Source of the DNA: Betaproteobacteria bacterium
Lineage (GTDB): Bacteria; Pseudomonadota; Gammaproteobacteria; Burkholderiales; Casimicrobiaceae
Direction: 5' to 3'
DNA: 38,639 bases
NCBI GenBank assembly: GCA_005881895.1
Contig: VBCG01000005.1
Coordinates: 2,595 to 41,233, forward strand
Below, piece after piece: positions 24,312 to 32,023 of this stretch (position 1 is its first letter; each line of letters begins with the position of its first letter). The translations under genes were made by a program, and so were the position numbers. The notes beneath the pieces were generated by a model. That model did not search any database. It had not been told where the DNA came from and saw only the letters and a program-made list of their open reading frames with translations.

Positions 24312-25655
24312 TCAAGCCGGTCTCGTCGCACCCTGCCGATTCGCCGCACGATGCGCGAAAAAACGCGCGACGTCAGCCGGCGTATCGACGTCCCAAAGAG
24401 CGTCGAGCTCCATGCAACTCGCCCGTAACGCGGTCACTCTTGCACGAGTGACGGCCATGACGCCCTGCGTGCTCCACGGCACATCTGAAAAGATATCGAC
24501 GTCGCGCGACAGCGCCACGAGCACATAGCCGCCGTCTTCGGCTGGACCGATGACGGCGTCGTGTCGTGTGAGCGCCAGAGCGGCACGGGCGAGATAAGCC
24601 GTATCGAGCATCGGGCAGTCGGTCCCGATCAAGATCGCCGACGTGCCGGTCGAGATGGCGGCCGACAGCGCCTGATGCATCCGCTCGCCGAGGTCGACGC
24701 CGCGTTGGGTTTTCAGCGTGACGTGATAACGATCGCGCCAATCAACGAATGCCGCGCGATGTTCATCCGGATCGCACCACATTTCAATCGCGGAAATGAT
24801 GCCCATCGTTCGCGCGGTGGCCGCGGTTTGGAGCGTGCCCTCGACCAGGTCGCGATAGAGATCCGCGGCCGCTGCGTCACCCATGTTGCGCGCAAGCCGC
24901 GTCTTGACCATTCCCGGCACGGGATCCTTCGCGAAGATCTGCAGCGCGGGCTTCCGGCCCGTTGCCTCGTGTCGATAACGGCGCGCAACGGTGGCGGCAT
25001 CGATGCCGCGCCAGTAATCGAAGCGCAGCCGCCACATCAAAGCGATCGTGCGCCACGCGCCTTGCGTATCCCAGCGACGGCCCGAAGTGACGACCCGTTT
25101 GCAAAGACAAACCGGGCGTCCCACGGCACGAAGCAGCGCCTTCGATAGTGCAACGTCCTCCATCAAAGGAATGGAAGGAAAGCCGCCGACTATTTCGAAC
25201 GCCTTGCGCGAGACGAACATCGCTTGGTCGCCCGTGGCGATGCCGGTGACGCGCGAACGCAGATTCATCAGCGAAGAAACGGCAGGCAGGAGCTTGGAGC
25301 GTCCTTCGATCGTCGCGTCGAAGCGTCCCCAGCGCCGATCGTGCCGCAGGGCGTCGCGGATCGTCATAAGCGCGTCGCTCGGCAGTCGCGAGTCTGCGTG
25401 CAGGAACAGGATGATTTCTGCGTCGTTGGCAGCGCGCGCGCCGGCATTCATCTGCGATGCGCGACCCGGCGGTGCGTCCAACGTGCGGATCGACGGATAT
25501 CTCGCCAGGACGCTGCGGCTCGAATCGCTGCTGCCGCCGTCGACGGCGATCACGTCGACCCCTTCGAATGCGCCGATTGCATCGAACAACGCCGCGAGCG
25601 TCTTCGGCAACGCGGCGGCTTCATTCAAGAATGGAATGACAACCGCGAGCTTCAC
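24312..25655 (-). CDS. Fused glycosyltransferases (TIGR04283 + TIGR04282 types)
   Basis: A 447-residue fusion. Residues 1 to about 230 are a family 2 glycosyltransferase (VVIPFLNEAAALPKTL, VDGGSSDSS, FLHADSRLP). Residues about 235-447 are the second type, with DUF2064 signs such as IFAKDPVPGMVKTRLA, IGTDCPML and GPAEDGGYVLVAL. These are the two transferases called rSAM/selenodomain-associated transferases 2 and 1, here in one chain. The GTG start overlaps the upstream VTT gene stop by 4 nt. The selenodomain radical-SAM partner is not in the window. The nucleotide-sugar and acceptor substrates are unknown. Confidence 0.88.
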   Translation of the reverse strand: MKLAVVIPFLNEAAALPKTLAALFDAIGAFEGVDVIAVDGGSSDSSRSVLARYPSIRTLDAPPGRASQMNAGARAANDAEIILFLHADSRLPSDALMTIRDALRHDRRWGRFDATIEGRSKLLPAVSSLMNLRSRVTGIATGDQAMFVSRKAFEIVGGFPSIPLMEDVALSKALLRAVGRPVCLCKRVVTSGRRWDTQGAWRTIALMWRLRFDYWRGIDAATVARRYRHEATGRKPALQIFAKDPVPGMVKTRLARNMGDAAAADLYRDLVEGTLQTAATARTMGIISAIEMWCDPDEHRAAFVDWRDRYHVTLKTQRGVDLGERMHQALSAAISTGTSAILIGTDCPMLDTAYLARAALALTRHDAVIGPAEDGGYVLVALSRDVDIFSDVPWSTQGVMAVTRARVTALRASCMELDALWDVDTPADVARFFAHRAANRQGATRPA

Positions 25656-26392
25656 CGGCTCACCTTCACGGCGGCTTGCCGAGAACGGATCTTCTGCACG
25701 ATGACCGGGACGAGCGCGAGCATCGCGAGCAGCAGGAGGCTGCCGATAAGCTCGGGCGATACGAGTCCCTTCAGCGAATCGATGCTGCCAAGCGCCTGAC
25801 CCAGGTTAACGAACACAAACGTGCCTGGAATGATTCCAACGGCGGTTGCGACGACAAACGTGGAGAGCGGAATCGTGGTGAAGGCGGGCGCGAGATTGAC
25901 GAGAAAGAACGGGAACAGAGGGACGAGCCGCAGAAACAGCAGATAGAGAAAGCCGTTTTCGGTAAAGCCGGCGTTGATTCGTTCGCCGACGGCGCCAAGG
26001 CGCTTGCGCGCTGCGTCGGCGAAAAGGTAGCGGGCGGCAACGAACAGCAACGCCGCGCCGACCGTGGCGGCCGTAACGACAATCGCCGTGCCGACCCAGC
26101 GGCCGAACAGGAAACCGATCGTCAGCGAAAGAACGATTGCGACCGGCAGACTAAATGCCGTCGCCGCGGCATAAACGAGGAAGGCAATCAACAGCGCAGG
26201 CGCATAGTGCATCGCGACGAACGCCTGCAATGCGTCGCGATGATGCTTGACCGTCTCGAGACGCAGATATTCGTCACCGCCGAACGCGAAGAAGGCGACC
26301 AGCGCGCCGACGAAGATGGTGACGATGACCAAGCGGGGCCAGATGCGCCGGCGCCCGCTGAGCCGCTGTCCTGCACCGTCGCCGCGCATCAT
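25652..26392 (-). CDS. VTT/TVP38/TMEM64-family membrane protein
   Basis: A 246-residue inner-membrane protein with about five to six hydrophobic segments and the VTT/SNARE-associated core (FGRWVGTAIVV, FLRLVPLFPFFLVNLAPA, IPGTFVFVNLGQALGS). The ATG at 26392 overlaps the preceding flavoprotein stop by 4 nt (ATGA). A longer start at 26563 lies inside that gene and is rejected. VTT proteins are proposed lipid scramblases or transporters. Its neighbours, a mercuric-reductase-like flavoprotein and glycosyltransferases, form a recurrent bacterial grouping whose function is unknown to me. Confidence 0.88.
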   Translation of the reverse strand: MMRGDGAGQRLSGRRRIWPRLVIVTIFVGALVAFFAFGGDEYLRLETVKHHRDALQAFVAMHYAPALLIAFLVYAAATAFSLPVAIVLSLTIGFLFGRWVGTAIVVTAATVGAALLFVAARYLFADAARKRLGAVGERINAGFTENGFLYLLFLRLVPLFPFFLVNLAPAFTTIPLSTFVVATAVGIIPGTFVFVNLGQALGSIDSLKGLVSPELIGSLLLLAMLALVPVIVQKIRSRQAAVKVSR

Positions 26393-27819
26393 CCGCCCTG
26401 CAATCGAAAGATCCGCTTGATCCACATTTTCGCGCGGGGCGTCAACGCTTCCTTGAGCCGCACGTCGGCGACGCGCCGGTTGATCTGGGCGAGCGTCGGA
26501 TACGTGTGGATCGACGCCGACAGATCGCCGGCTTTCATGCCATTGCCGATGGCCAGCGCGCATTCGGCGATCAATTCTCCGGCGTGCGGTCCCGCGATTG
26601 CAGCGCCGAGCACCTTGCCGCGCGGACTCGTGACGAGCTTGGCCATTCCTTCGATTTCGCCTTCGGCGCGCGCGCGATCGATGTCGCTGAACGGAAAACT
26701 GTAGACGCGATGATCAACGCCGGTCTTTTTCGCTTCGGTTTCCGAAAGTCCGACGCGGGCCAATTCAGGATCGGTGAATGTGCACCACGGCACGACTGGG
26801 GATGGCTTGGTCCACCTGAGCTTGAAGATCGCATGCCGCAAGACGATGCCGGCATGGTGCTCGGCCAAATGCGTGAACTGGTGACCACCCGCGGCGTCGC
26901 CGATGACGTAGACGCGAGAATTGGTCGTCGACAATCCGTTCTCGAGCACGACGCGTCCGCTCGACACGTCGACGCCTGCGGCATCGAGACCGAGGTCCTC
27001 GATGTTCGCCGTGCGGCCGGCCGCGAGCAGCAGATGTGTTGCATCGATTGGCGCCGGCGTGCCGTCGCGCTCGCGCAACAGCAATCGAATTCCCATCGGT
27101 GTGCGGTCGATTCTTGCAATCGATGCGCCGAGATGATAGCGAACGCCTTCGCTCTGGAGTTGCTTGAACACGATCGCGGCGAGATCGGCGTCCTCGCGCG
27201 GCAAAATGCCTGCTGCGATATCGACAACGGTGACCTCGCTGCCAAGCCGTCGGAACGCCTGCGCCATCTCGCTGCCGACCGGTCCGCTGCCGACGACGAC
27301 CAAGTGGGGGACCGCTTCCCGCAGATCGAAGATCGTTTCGTTGGTCAGATAGCGGACCGATTTGACGCCGGGAATCGACGGTATCGACGGCCGCGATCCC
27401 GTCGCGATCACAAACGTATGCGCCTTCAATTGTCGTCCAGCGACTTCGAACGTCGCGGCGTCGACGAAGCAGCCGCTGCCAAAAATAACGTCGACGCCCA
27501 TCGCGCGAAATCGCTCGGGGCTGTCGTTCGGTTCGATGCTCTTGATGACCGACGCGACACGCTCCATCACGCGCGGCAGCTCAGGTCTTGGATCGTGCGG
27601 CGTCAGCGCAAAGCGTGCGGCGTTGCGCATCATGTAGGCGACGCGCGCCGATTTGATCAGCGTTTTCGACGGAACGCAGCCGGTCCACAGACAATCGCCG
27701 CCGAGCTTGTGCTTCTCCACCAGCGCGACCTTTGCGCCGAGCGCAGCGCCACCCGCCGCGACGACGAGGCCGCCCGAGCCGCCGCCGATGACCACGATGT
27801 CGAATTCGGGCCGCGCCAT
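26389..27819 (-). CDS. Mercuric-reductase-like FAD pyridine nucleotide-disulfide oxidoreductase
   Basis: A 476-residue class I flavoprotein. It has FAD motif GGGSGG at 12-17, redox-active disulfide GGDCLWTGCVPSK (Cys43 and Cys48), NAD motif VVVGSGPVGSEMAQ, the second FAD motif VYVIGDAAGG and a C-terminal dimerisation domain with SIHTYPTLAQ. In lipoamide dehydrogenase the C-terminal His is followed by Glu, but here it is Gln. There is no N-terminal heavy-metal-associated domain and no C-terminal Cys pair, so it is probably not a mercuric reductase. The ATG lies 23 nt after dnaE2, and the next gene overlaps by 4 nt, so dnaE2 to the glycosyltransferase may be one transcript. Confidence 0.9.
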   Translation of the reverse strand: MARPEFDIVVIGGGSGGLVVAAGGAALGAKVALVEKHKLGGDCLWTGCVPSKTLIKSARVAYMMRNAARFALTPHDPRPELPRVMERVASVIKSIEPNDSPERFRAMGVDVIFGSGCFVDAATFEVAGRQLKAHTFVIATGSRPSIPSIPGVKSVRYLTNETIFDLREAVPHLVVVGSGPVGSEMAQAFRRLGSEVTVVDIAAGILPREDADLAAIVFKQLQSEGVRYHLGASIARIDRTPMGIRLLLRERDGTPAPIDATHLLLAAGRTANIEDLGLDAAGVDVSSGRVVLENGLSTTNSRVYVIGDAAGGHQFTHLAEHHAGIVLRHAIFKLRWTKPSPVVPWCTFTDPELARVGLSETEAKKTGVDHRVYSFPFSDIDRARAEGEIEGMAKLVTSPRGKVLGAAIAGPHAGELIAECALAIGNGMKAGDLSASIHTYPTLAQINRRVADVRLKEALTPRAKMWIKRIFRLQGG

Positions 27820-27842
27820 GGCGCGATGTTACGCGAAGCCCG

Positions 27843-30800
27843 CTAGTGAAAGTCGCGGGACTTCGTCGGCAGCGTGCCGAGCATCGGCGTCATGTCGACG
27901 AGCCTGCCGGCGATCACGTGTACGACTTCGCCTTCGCGCTCGACCCTGCCATAGACTGCCATCAGCCGCGCATTGAAAAGCTCGCGCCGTTGGCGGTCGC
28001 CGACATCGCGCCAGACGATGACGTTGGTTGCGCCGGTTTCGTCCTCGAGCGTAACGAAAACGACGCCACTTTTTGTATCGGGCCGCTGGCGTCCGATGAC
28101 GATGCCGGCGACGCGCGTGAATCGTCCATGCGGCGTGCGCGAGATGTCTTCCGCTGTGACGATTCGCTTTGCGCGCAATTGCCCTCGTAACAATGCCAGC
28201 GGGTGGCGCCGCAGCGTGAGCCCCAGGCTACGGTAGTCGGCGACGATTTCTTGTCCTTCGGTCGGTGCGGGCAAGGCGGGGGCCGATTCGGCGAAGGTTG
28301 CGCCGGCGAGAATTTCCGGTAATCGCTCGACGCCGGCGACTTCCCAGACCGCGGCGTGACGATGGCCGCTGAGCGGGACGAGCGCATCGGCATCGGCGAG
28401 GGCGGTCAAGTCGCGGCGATCGAGCTTCGTGCGGTGGGCAAGATCGGTGACCGATTCGAACGGCGCCGCGCAGCGCGCTTCGACGATCCGTTTCGCGCCC
28501 GCTTCGGTGAGGCCCTTCACCATGCAGAGGCCGAGGCGCAACGCTGCTTCATCCAACCTGCAATCCCAATCGCTTACGCTCACATCGACGGGCCGCACAT
28601 CGACGCCATGTCGCCGCGCATCGGCGACCAACTGCGCCGGCGCATAGAAGCCCATCGGTTGCGAGTTGAGCAGCGCACCGCAAAACGCCGCGGGCTCGTA
28701 GTGCTTGAGCCACGACGATATGTAGACCAGCAGTGCGAACGACGCCGAATGCGATTCCGGAAACCCGTATTCGCCGAAACCGAGAATCTGTTGATAGATC
28801 TGGCGCGCGAATTCCTCCGCGTATCCACGCGCCGCCATTCCATCGATCAATCGCTGCTCGAATTTTTCGAGACCGCCCTTGCGCCGCCATGCGGCCATCG
28901 AGCGACGCAAGCGGTCGGCTTCGCCCGGTGTAAATCCAGCGGCAACGATCGCGAGCTGCATCACCTGTTCCTGGAAAATCGGCACGCCGAGCGTGCGCTC
29001 GAGGACACTCTTCACGGCATCGCTCGGATAGGTCACGTCCTCGAGGCCCTGGCGGCGTTTTAGATACGGATGCACCATGCCGCCCTGTATCGGCCCGGGA
29101 CGCACGATCGCGACCTCGATCACGAGATCGTAGAAAGTTTTGGGCTTCAACCGGGGCAGCATCGACTGCTGCGCGCGCGATTCGATCTGAAACACGCCGA
29201 TCGTGTCGGCATGCTGGATCATCGCGTAGACGCTCGGATCTTCCGGTGGAATGTCCTGCATCTTGAGCTCGCGTCCATCGCGTTGCGAGATCATCGCCAG
29301 TGCGCGGCGGATCGCGGAGAGCATACCGAGCGCCAAACAGTCGACCTTGAGGAGCCCAAGCGCGTCCAGATCGTCCTTGTCCCACTGGATCACGGTACGC
29401 GCGTCCATCGCCGCGTTCTCGACCGGCACCATGCGCTCGAGCAGACCGCGCGCGATGACGAAACCGCCGACGTGCTGCGACAAATGCCGCGGAAAGCCCA
29501 TCAGTTCGCCGGTCAGCGCAATGAGTCGCGCGATCAGCGGATTTTCGGGATCGAAACCGGCTTCGCGAATGCGTCGCGGATCGATTGCACGACCGTCCCA
29601 CCACGCGAAGATGCCGGCGAGGCGATCGACTTGCGCGAGATCGAGACCGAGCGCCTTGCCGACGTCGCGCACCGCGCTCTTCGGCCGATACGTGATGAGC
29701 GTCGCGGCGAGCGCCGCGCGGTCGCGGCCATACTTCTTGTAGACGTACTGCATCACCTCTTCGCGGCGCTGATGCTCGAAGTCGACATCGATGTCCGGCG
29801 GTTCGTTGCGCTCGCGGGAAATGAAACGCTCGAACAGCGTCGAGATCCGCGCCGGATCGACTTCGGTGATGCCGAGCGCGTAGCAGACGGCGGAATTCGC
29901 CGCTGAGCCGCGGCCCTGGCAGAGAATCTTCTGCGAACGCGCGAAAGCGACGATGTCGTAGACGGTGAGGAAATAGGGCTCGTAGCGGAGCTCGGCGATG
30001 AGCGCCAGCTCGTGGTCGACCAGTTCGCGCACGTCCTCCGGCACACGATCGCCGTAGCGCTGTTGCAATCCGGCTTCGGTGAGCTTGCGGAGATAGGACG
30101 CGGGCGTCTCGCCGGATGGCGCGATCTCCTCCGGATACTCGTAGCGCAACTCATCGAGCGAGAACGTGCAGCGCTCGACGAGCGCGAGCGTCTGCGCCAG
30201 AAGCTCGGGCGGATAGATTGTCGCGAGCTTGGCGCGGGAACGCAGATGCCGTTCACCATTGGGGAAGAGCGCGTAGCCGCAGTCGGCGAGCGGCGTCTTC
30301 AGCCGGATCGCCGTCAACGTATCTTGCAATGCGCGTCGCGCGCGCACGTGCATGTGAACGTCACCCGCGGCGACGAGGGGCAAGCCGCAGGCACGGGACA
30401 ATTCGCTCAATCGCGCGAGCCGCAGCCGGTCGCCGGCGCGCGCGACGAGTTCGGCCGCCATCCATGCGCGTCCGCCGAATACGTCGGCGATCCAGCTTAG
30501 GGTCAGACTCCAATTTTCGCCGTCTACGCCATGAGCATGCGAGTCCGCATGAAAATTGGAGTCTGACCCTATCGGAAACCACAATGCGAGACAACGTGAG
30601 CCAAGCGCCGCGACGTCGTCGCGCGTCAATGCGTAGCGCCCCTTGACGGCGTTACGTCGCCCGCGCGTGATCAGTTGCGCAAGGTCGCCGTAGCTCGCGC
30701 GATCAGTCGCGTAGAGCGCGAGCTTCAATCCATCGACAAGCGTGAACTCGCTGCCGATGACAAGCTTGAGTCCAACTTCTTTGGCAGCCAGATGCGCTCG

Positions 30801-30950
30801 AACGGCGCCGGCGAGCGAGCATTCGTCGGTGAGCGCCAGCGCTGTGTAACCCAATGTCTGCGCGCGCTCGACCAGCTCTTCGGGGTGCGAGGCGCCGCGC
30901 AGAAACGAGAAATTGGAAAGGCAGTGGAGCTCGGCGTAGGCAGGGAGCAT
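27843..30950 (-). CDS. dnaE2: Error-prone DNA polymerase DnaE2 (ImuC), with in-frame palindromic insert
   Basis: A 1035-residue alpha-subunit-like polymerase with the start ATG at 30950 (MLPAYAELHCLSNFSFLRGA, the usual DnaE2 N-terminus). The PHP domain is at the N-terminus, the palm Asp motif PPDIDVDFEH is in the middle, QWDKDD follows, and an OB-fold lies near the C-terminus (RVAGIVIGRQRPDTKSG). DnaE2 with ImuA and ImuB performs mutagenic repair synthesis under SOS control. Here imuA and imuB are not adjacent. Residues about 127-152 (IGSDSNFHADSH...SLTL) are encoded by a 74-bp perfect-armed palindrome and have no counterpart in the DnaE2 sequences I remember. The frame stays open across it. 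Confidence 0.92.
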   Translation of the reverse strand: MLPAYAELHCLSNFSFLRGASHPEELVERAQTLGYTALALTDECSLAGAVRAHLAAKEVGLKLVIGSEFTLVDGLKLALYATDRASYGDLAQLITRGRRNAVKGRYALTRDDVAALGSRCLALWFPIGSDSNFHADSHAHGVDGENWSLTLSWIADVFGGRAWMAAELVARAGDRLRLARLSELSRACGLPLVAAGDVHMHVRARRALQDTLTAIRLKTPLADCGYALFPNGERHLRSRAKLATIYPPELLAQTLALVERCTFSLDELRYEYPEEIAPSGETPASYLRKLTEAGLQQRYGDRVPEDVRELVDHELALIAELRYEPYFLTVYDIVAFARSQKILCQGRGSAANSAVCYALGITEVDPARISTLFERFISRERNEPPDIDVDFEHQRREEVMQYVYKKYGRDRAALAATLITYRPKSAVRDVGKALGLDLAQVDRLAGIFAWWDGRAIDPRRIREAGFDPENPLIARLIALTGELMGFPRHLSQHVGGFVIARGLLERMVPVENAAMDARTVIQWDKDDLDALGLLKVDCLALGMLSAIRRALAMISQRDGRELKMQDIPPEDPSVYAMIQHADTIGVFQIESRAQQSMLPRLKPKTFYDLVIEVAIVRPGPIQGGMVHPYLKRRQGLEDVTYPSDAVKSVLERTLGVPIFQEQVMQLAIVAAGFTPGEADRLRRSMAAWRRKGGLEKFEQRLIDGMAARGYAEEFARQIYQQILGFGEYGFPESHSASFALLVYISSWLKHYEPAAFCGALLNSQPMGFYAPAQLVADARRHGVDVRPVDVSVSDWDCRLDEAALRLGLCMVKGLTEAGAKRIVEARCAAPFESVTDLAHRTKLDRRDLTALADADALVPLSGHRHAAVWEVAGVERLPEILAGATFAESAPALPAPTEGQEIVADYRSLGLTLRRHPLALLRGQLRAKRIVTAEDISRTPHGRFTRVAGIVIGRQRPDTKSGVVFVTLEDETGATNVIVWRDVGDRQRRELFNARLMAVYGRVEREGEVVHVIAGRLVDMTPMLGTLPTKSRDFH
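30498..30571. repeat. 74-bp palindromic element inside dnaE2
   Basis: A 20-bp arm TAGGGTCAGACTCCAATTTT (30498-30517) is perfectly inverted at 30552-30571, around a 34-bp centre that holds a smaller CATGCG/CGCATG palindrome. No target duplication is obvious. The arms resemble short REP-like palindromes that I associate with RAYT transposases, from memory. It encodes an in-frame loop in DnaE2. Confidence 0.85.
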
Positions 30951-30985
30951 CGTAAGCGGCGCGCACCTGGACGAACGGCGCACGG

Positions 30986-31005
30986 TACCGTACGGATATA
31001 CGGTA
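30986..31005 (-). promoter_or_regulatory. Operator-like palindrome upstream of dnaE2
   Basis: TACCGTA-CGGATA-TACGGTA is a perfect 7-bp inverted repeat 36 to 55 bp before the dnaE2 ATG, with an overlapping ACGGTACCGT palindrome at 30983-30992. The site is well placed for a repressor. It does not match the E. coli LexA box, but LexA motifs vary among proteobacteria. Confidence 0.45.
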
Positions 31006-31023
31006 TGTTAGCACAAAGCACCA

Positions 31024-31133
31024 CTGTCATCCTGAGCGAAGCGAAGGACCTGCTTTTGCGTTCGGAAAGCAGGTTTCTCGGCCGATAAGGCGTTGGCCTC
31101 GGAATGACAGGCGAAACGGCCTCGGAATGTCAG
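31024..31133. repeat. Dispersed-type repeat (GTCATCCTGAGCGAAGCGAAGG class)
   Basis: CTGTCATCCTGAGCGAAGCG at 31024 begins an element whose far end, GGAATGACAG (31101-31110), is its imperfect inverse. Inside is a hairpin CCTGCTTT/AAAGCAGG (31049-31056, 31066-31073). A partial second copy of the end, GGCCTCGGAATG(A/T)CAG, lies at 31095-31110 and 31118-31133. I recognise this start as a sequence repeated in many bacterial genomes. Confidence 0.75.
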
Positions 31134-31141
31134 ATCGTGCG

Positions 31142-31654
31142 CTACGGAAACGCCGGAACGGTCGGCTCGATCCCTCGATTGCTCGCTTCGGGATGACGAC
31201 GCTCGAGGAGCTCCTGAATCTCCTCGACGCGCTGGGCGGGGACGTCGATCATCAGCAAGATCTGTCCCTTGTCGATTTCGTCCGCGAAGCGCCGCAGTTT
31301 TGAATTGGGCACAGAGCTGCCGACAAGCGTCGACGCGAATACGCCGAACAGCGCACCGAACGCGATGATCAGCAGGATGCCGCCTTGACGTATTTCCAGC
31401 CCCTCGAGCGGGAATTGCGCCATCAGCCAGGCTGCCAGTGCACCGATCAGTGCGCCGAGGAAGAGACCGCGTCCCGCGGCATGACGGACGTCCGTTTTCT
31501 GCAGCACGGACGCCTCGTGCAACGACTTCAGATCGGTCCCGCGGCGCGCGAGAACATGCATGTGCCGGTCTTCGATGCGCGCCAGCAGCAAGTCGTCAAC
31601 GGTACGCCGCGCACTCTCGACATCGGGCAACAACCAATACAGTCTGCGCCTCAT
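31142..31654 (-). CDS. DUF1269-like membrane protein
   Basis: A 170-residue protein. ATG 31654 is chosen for the AGGAGG ribosome site just upstream; the frame stays open to 31801 without family resemblance. The N-terminus MRRRLYWLLPDVESARR and the middle part RRGTDLKSLHEASVLQKTD fit a group of small membrane proteins annotated as DUF1269 or hypothetical. A glycine-zipper-like pair of hydrophobic segments follows (GRGLFLGALIGALAAWLM; GGILLIIAFGALFGVFASTL). The acidic C-terminal region (RVEEIQELLERRHPEA) is a short helix. The function is unknown; a stress role has been suggested for relatives. It stands alone, flanked by repeats on both sides. Confidence 0.8.
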   Translation of the reverse strand: MRRRLYWLLPDVESARRTVDDLLLARIEDRHMHVLARRGTDLKSLHEASVLQKTDVRHAAGRGLFLGALIGALAAWLMAQFPLEGLEIRQGGILLIIAFGALFGVFASTLVGSSVPNSKLRRFADEIDKGQILLMIDVPAQRVEEIQELLERRHPEASNRGIEPTVPAFP

Positions 31655-31731
31655 GATCAACCTCCTGTGAGCGGGAAGGCCGGACGCGTAGAAGATGCGG
31701 CGTACCCCAGCCATTTCTCCCTGTTTAGTGA

Positions 31732-31895
31732 TGTGTAACAGGAGAATCGATAGTGTCTGGCATGCTCTCCGTGCCGATTGCTTCGTTGCCGCTGCTTGCA
31801 AGGGGACCTACCCTTGCTTCGCAGCGTCGCCTTGCTCTCGACTCGGATAGCGCCGCCATAACGCTATCGCTCACTACCGATTCCCCTGTTACACA
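31732..31895. mobile_element. MITE-like inverted-repeat element, 164 bp
   Basis: The 24-bp ends 31732-31755 and 31872-31895 are inverted copies with two mismatches (TGTGTAACAGG...ATAGTG). The centre holds a strong stem GCAAGGG/CCCTTGC (31798-31804, 31811-31817) extended by GCTGC/GCAGC. It has no coding capacity. It accounts for most of the 369-nt gene-free stretch between 31655 and 32023; I see nothing else there. Confidence 0.65.
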
Positions 31896-32023
31896 CCACC
31901 GATATTGTAGGACCGGCAGCCGCATTGCACAGTTCCGAGCGCTTTATCGCGCCCATGTCAACCTTGACGCCCTGTGGACTGCGCGTTGACACTCCCGGAC
32001 TTTGTCTATCGCTGACTTTTCTC

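Noticed and set aside
26389-27819. Genuine mercuric reductase MerA
   Set aside because: No heavy-metal-associated domain, no C-terminal vicinal Cys pair and no mer genes nearby.
31655-32023. Short open frames between the DUF1269-like gene and the carboxypeptidase
   Set aside because: They fall within the inverted-repeat element, have no ribosome sites and no protein-like sequence.
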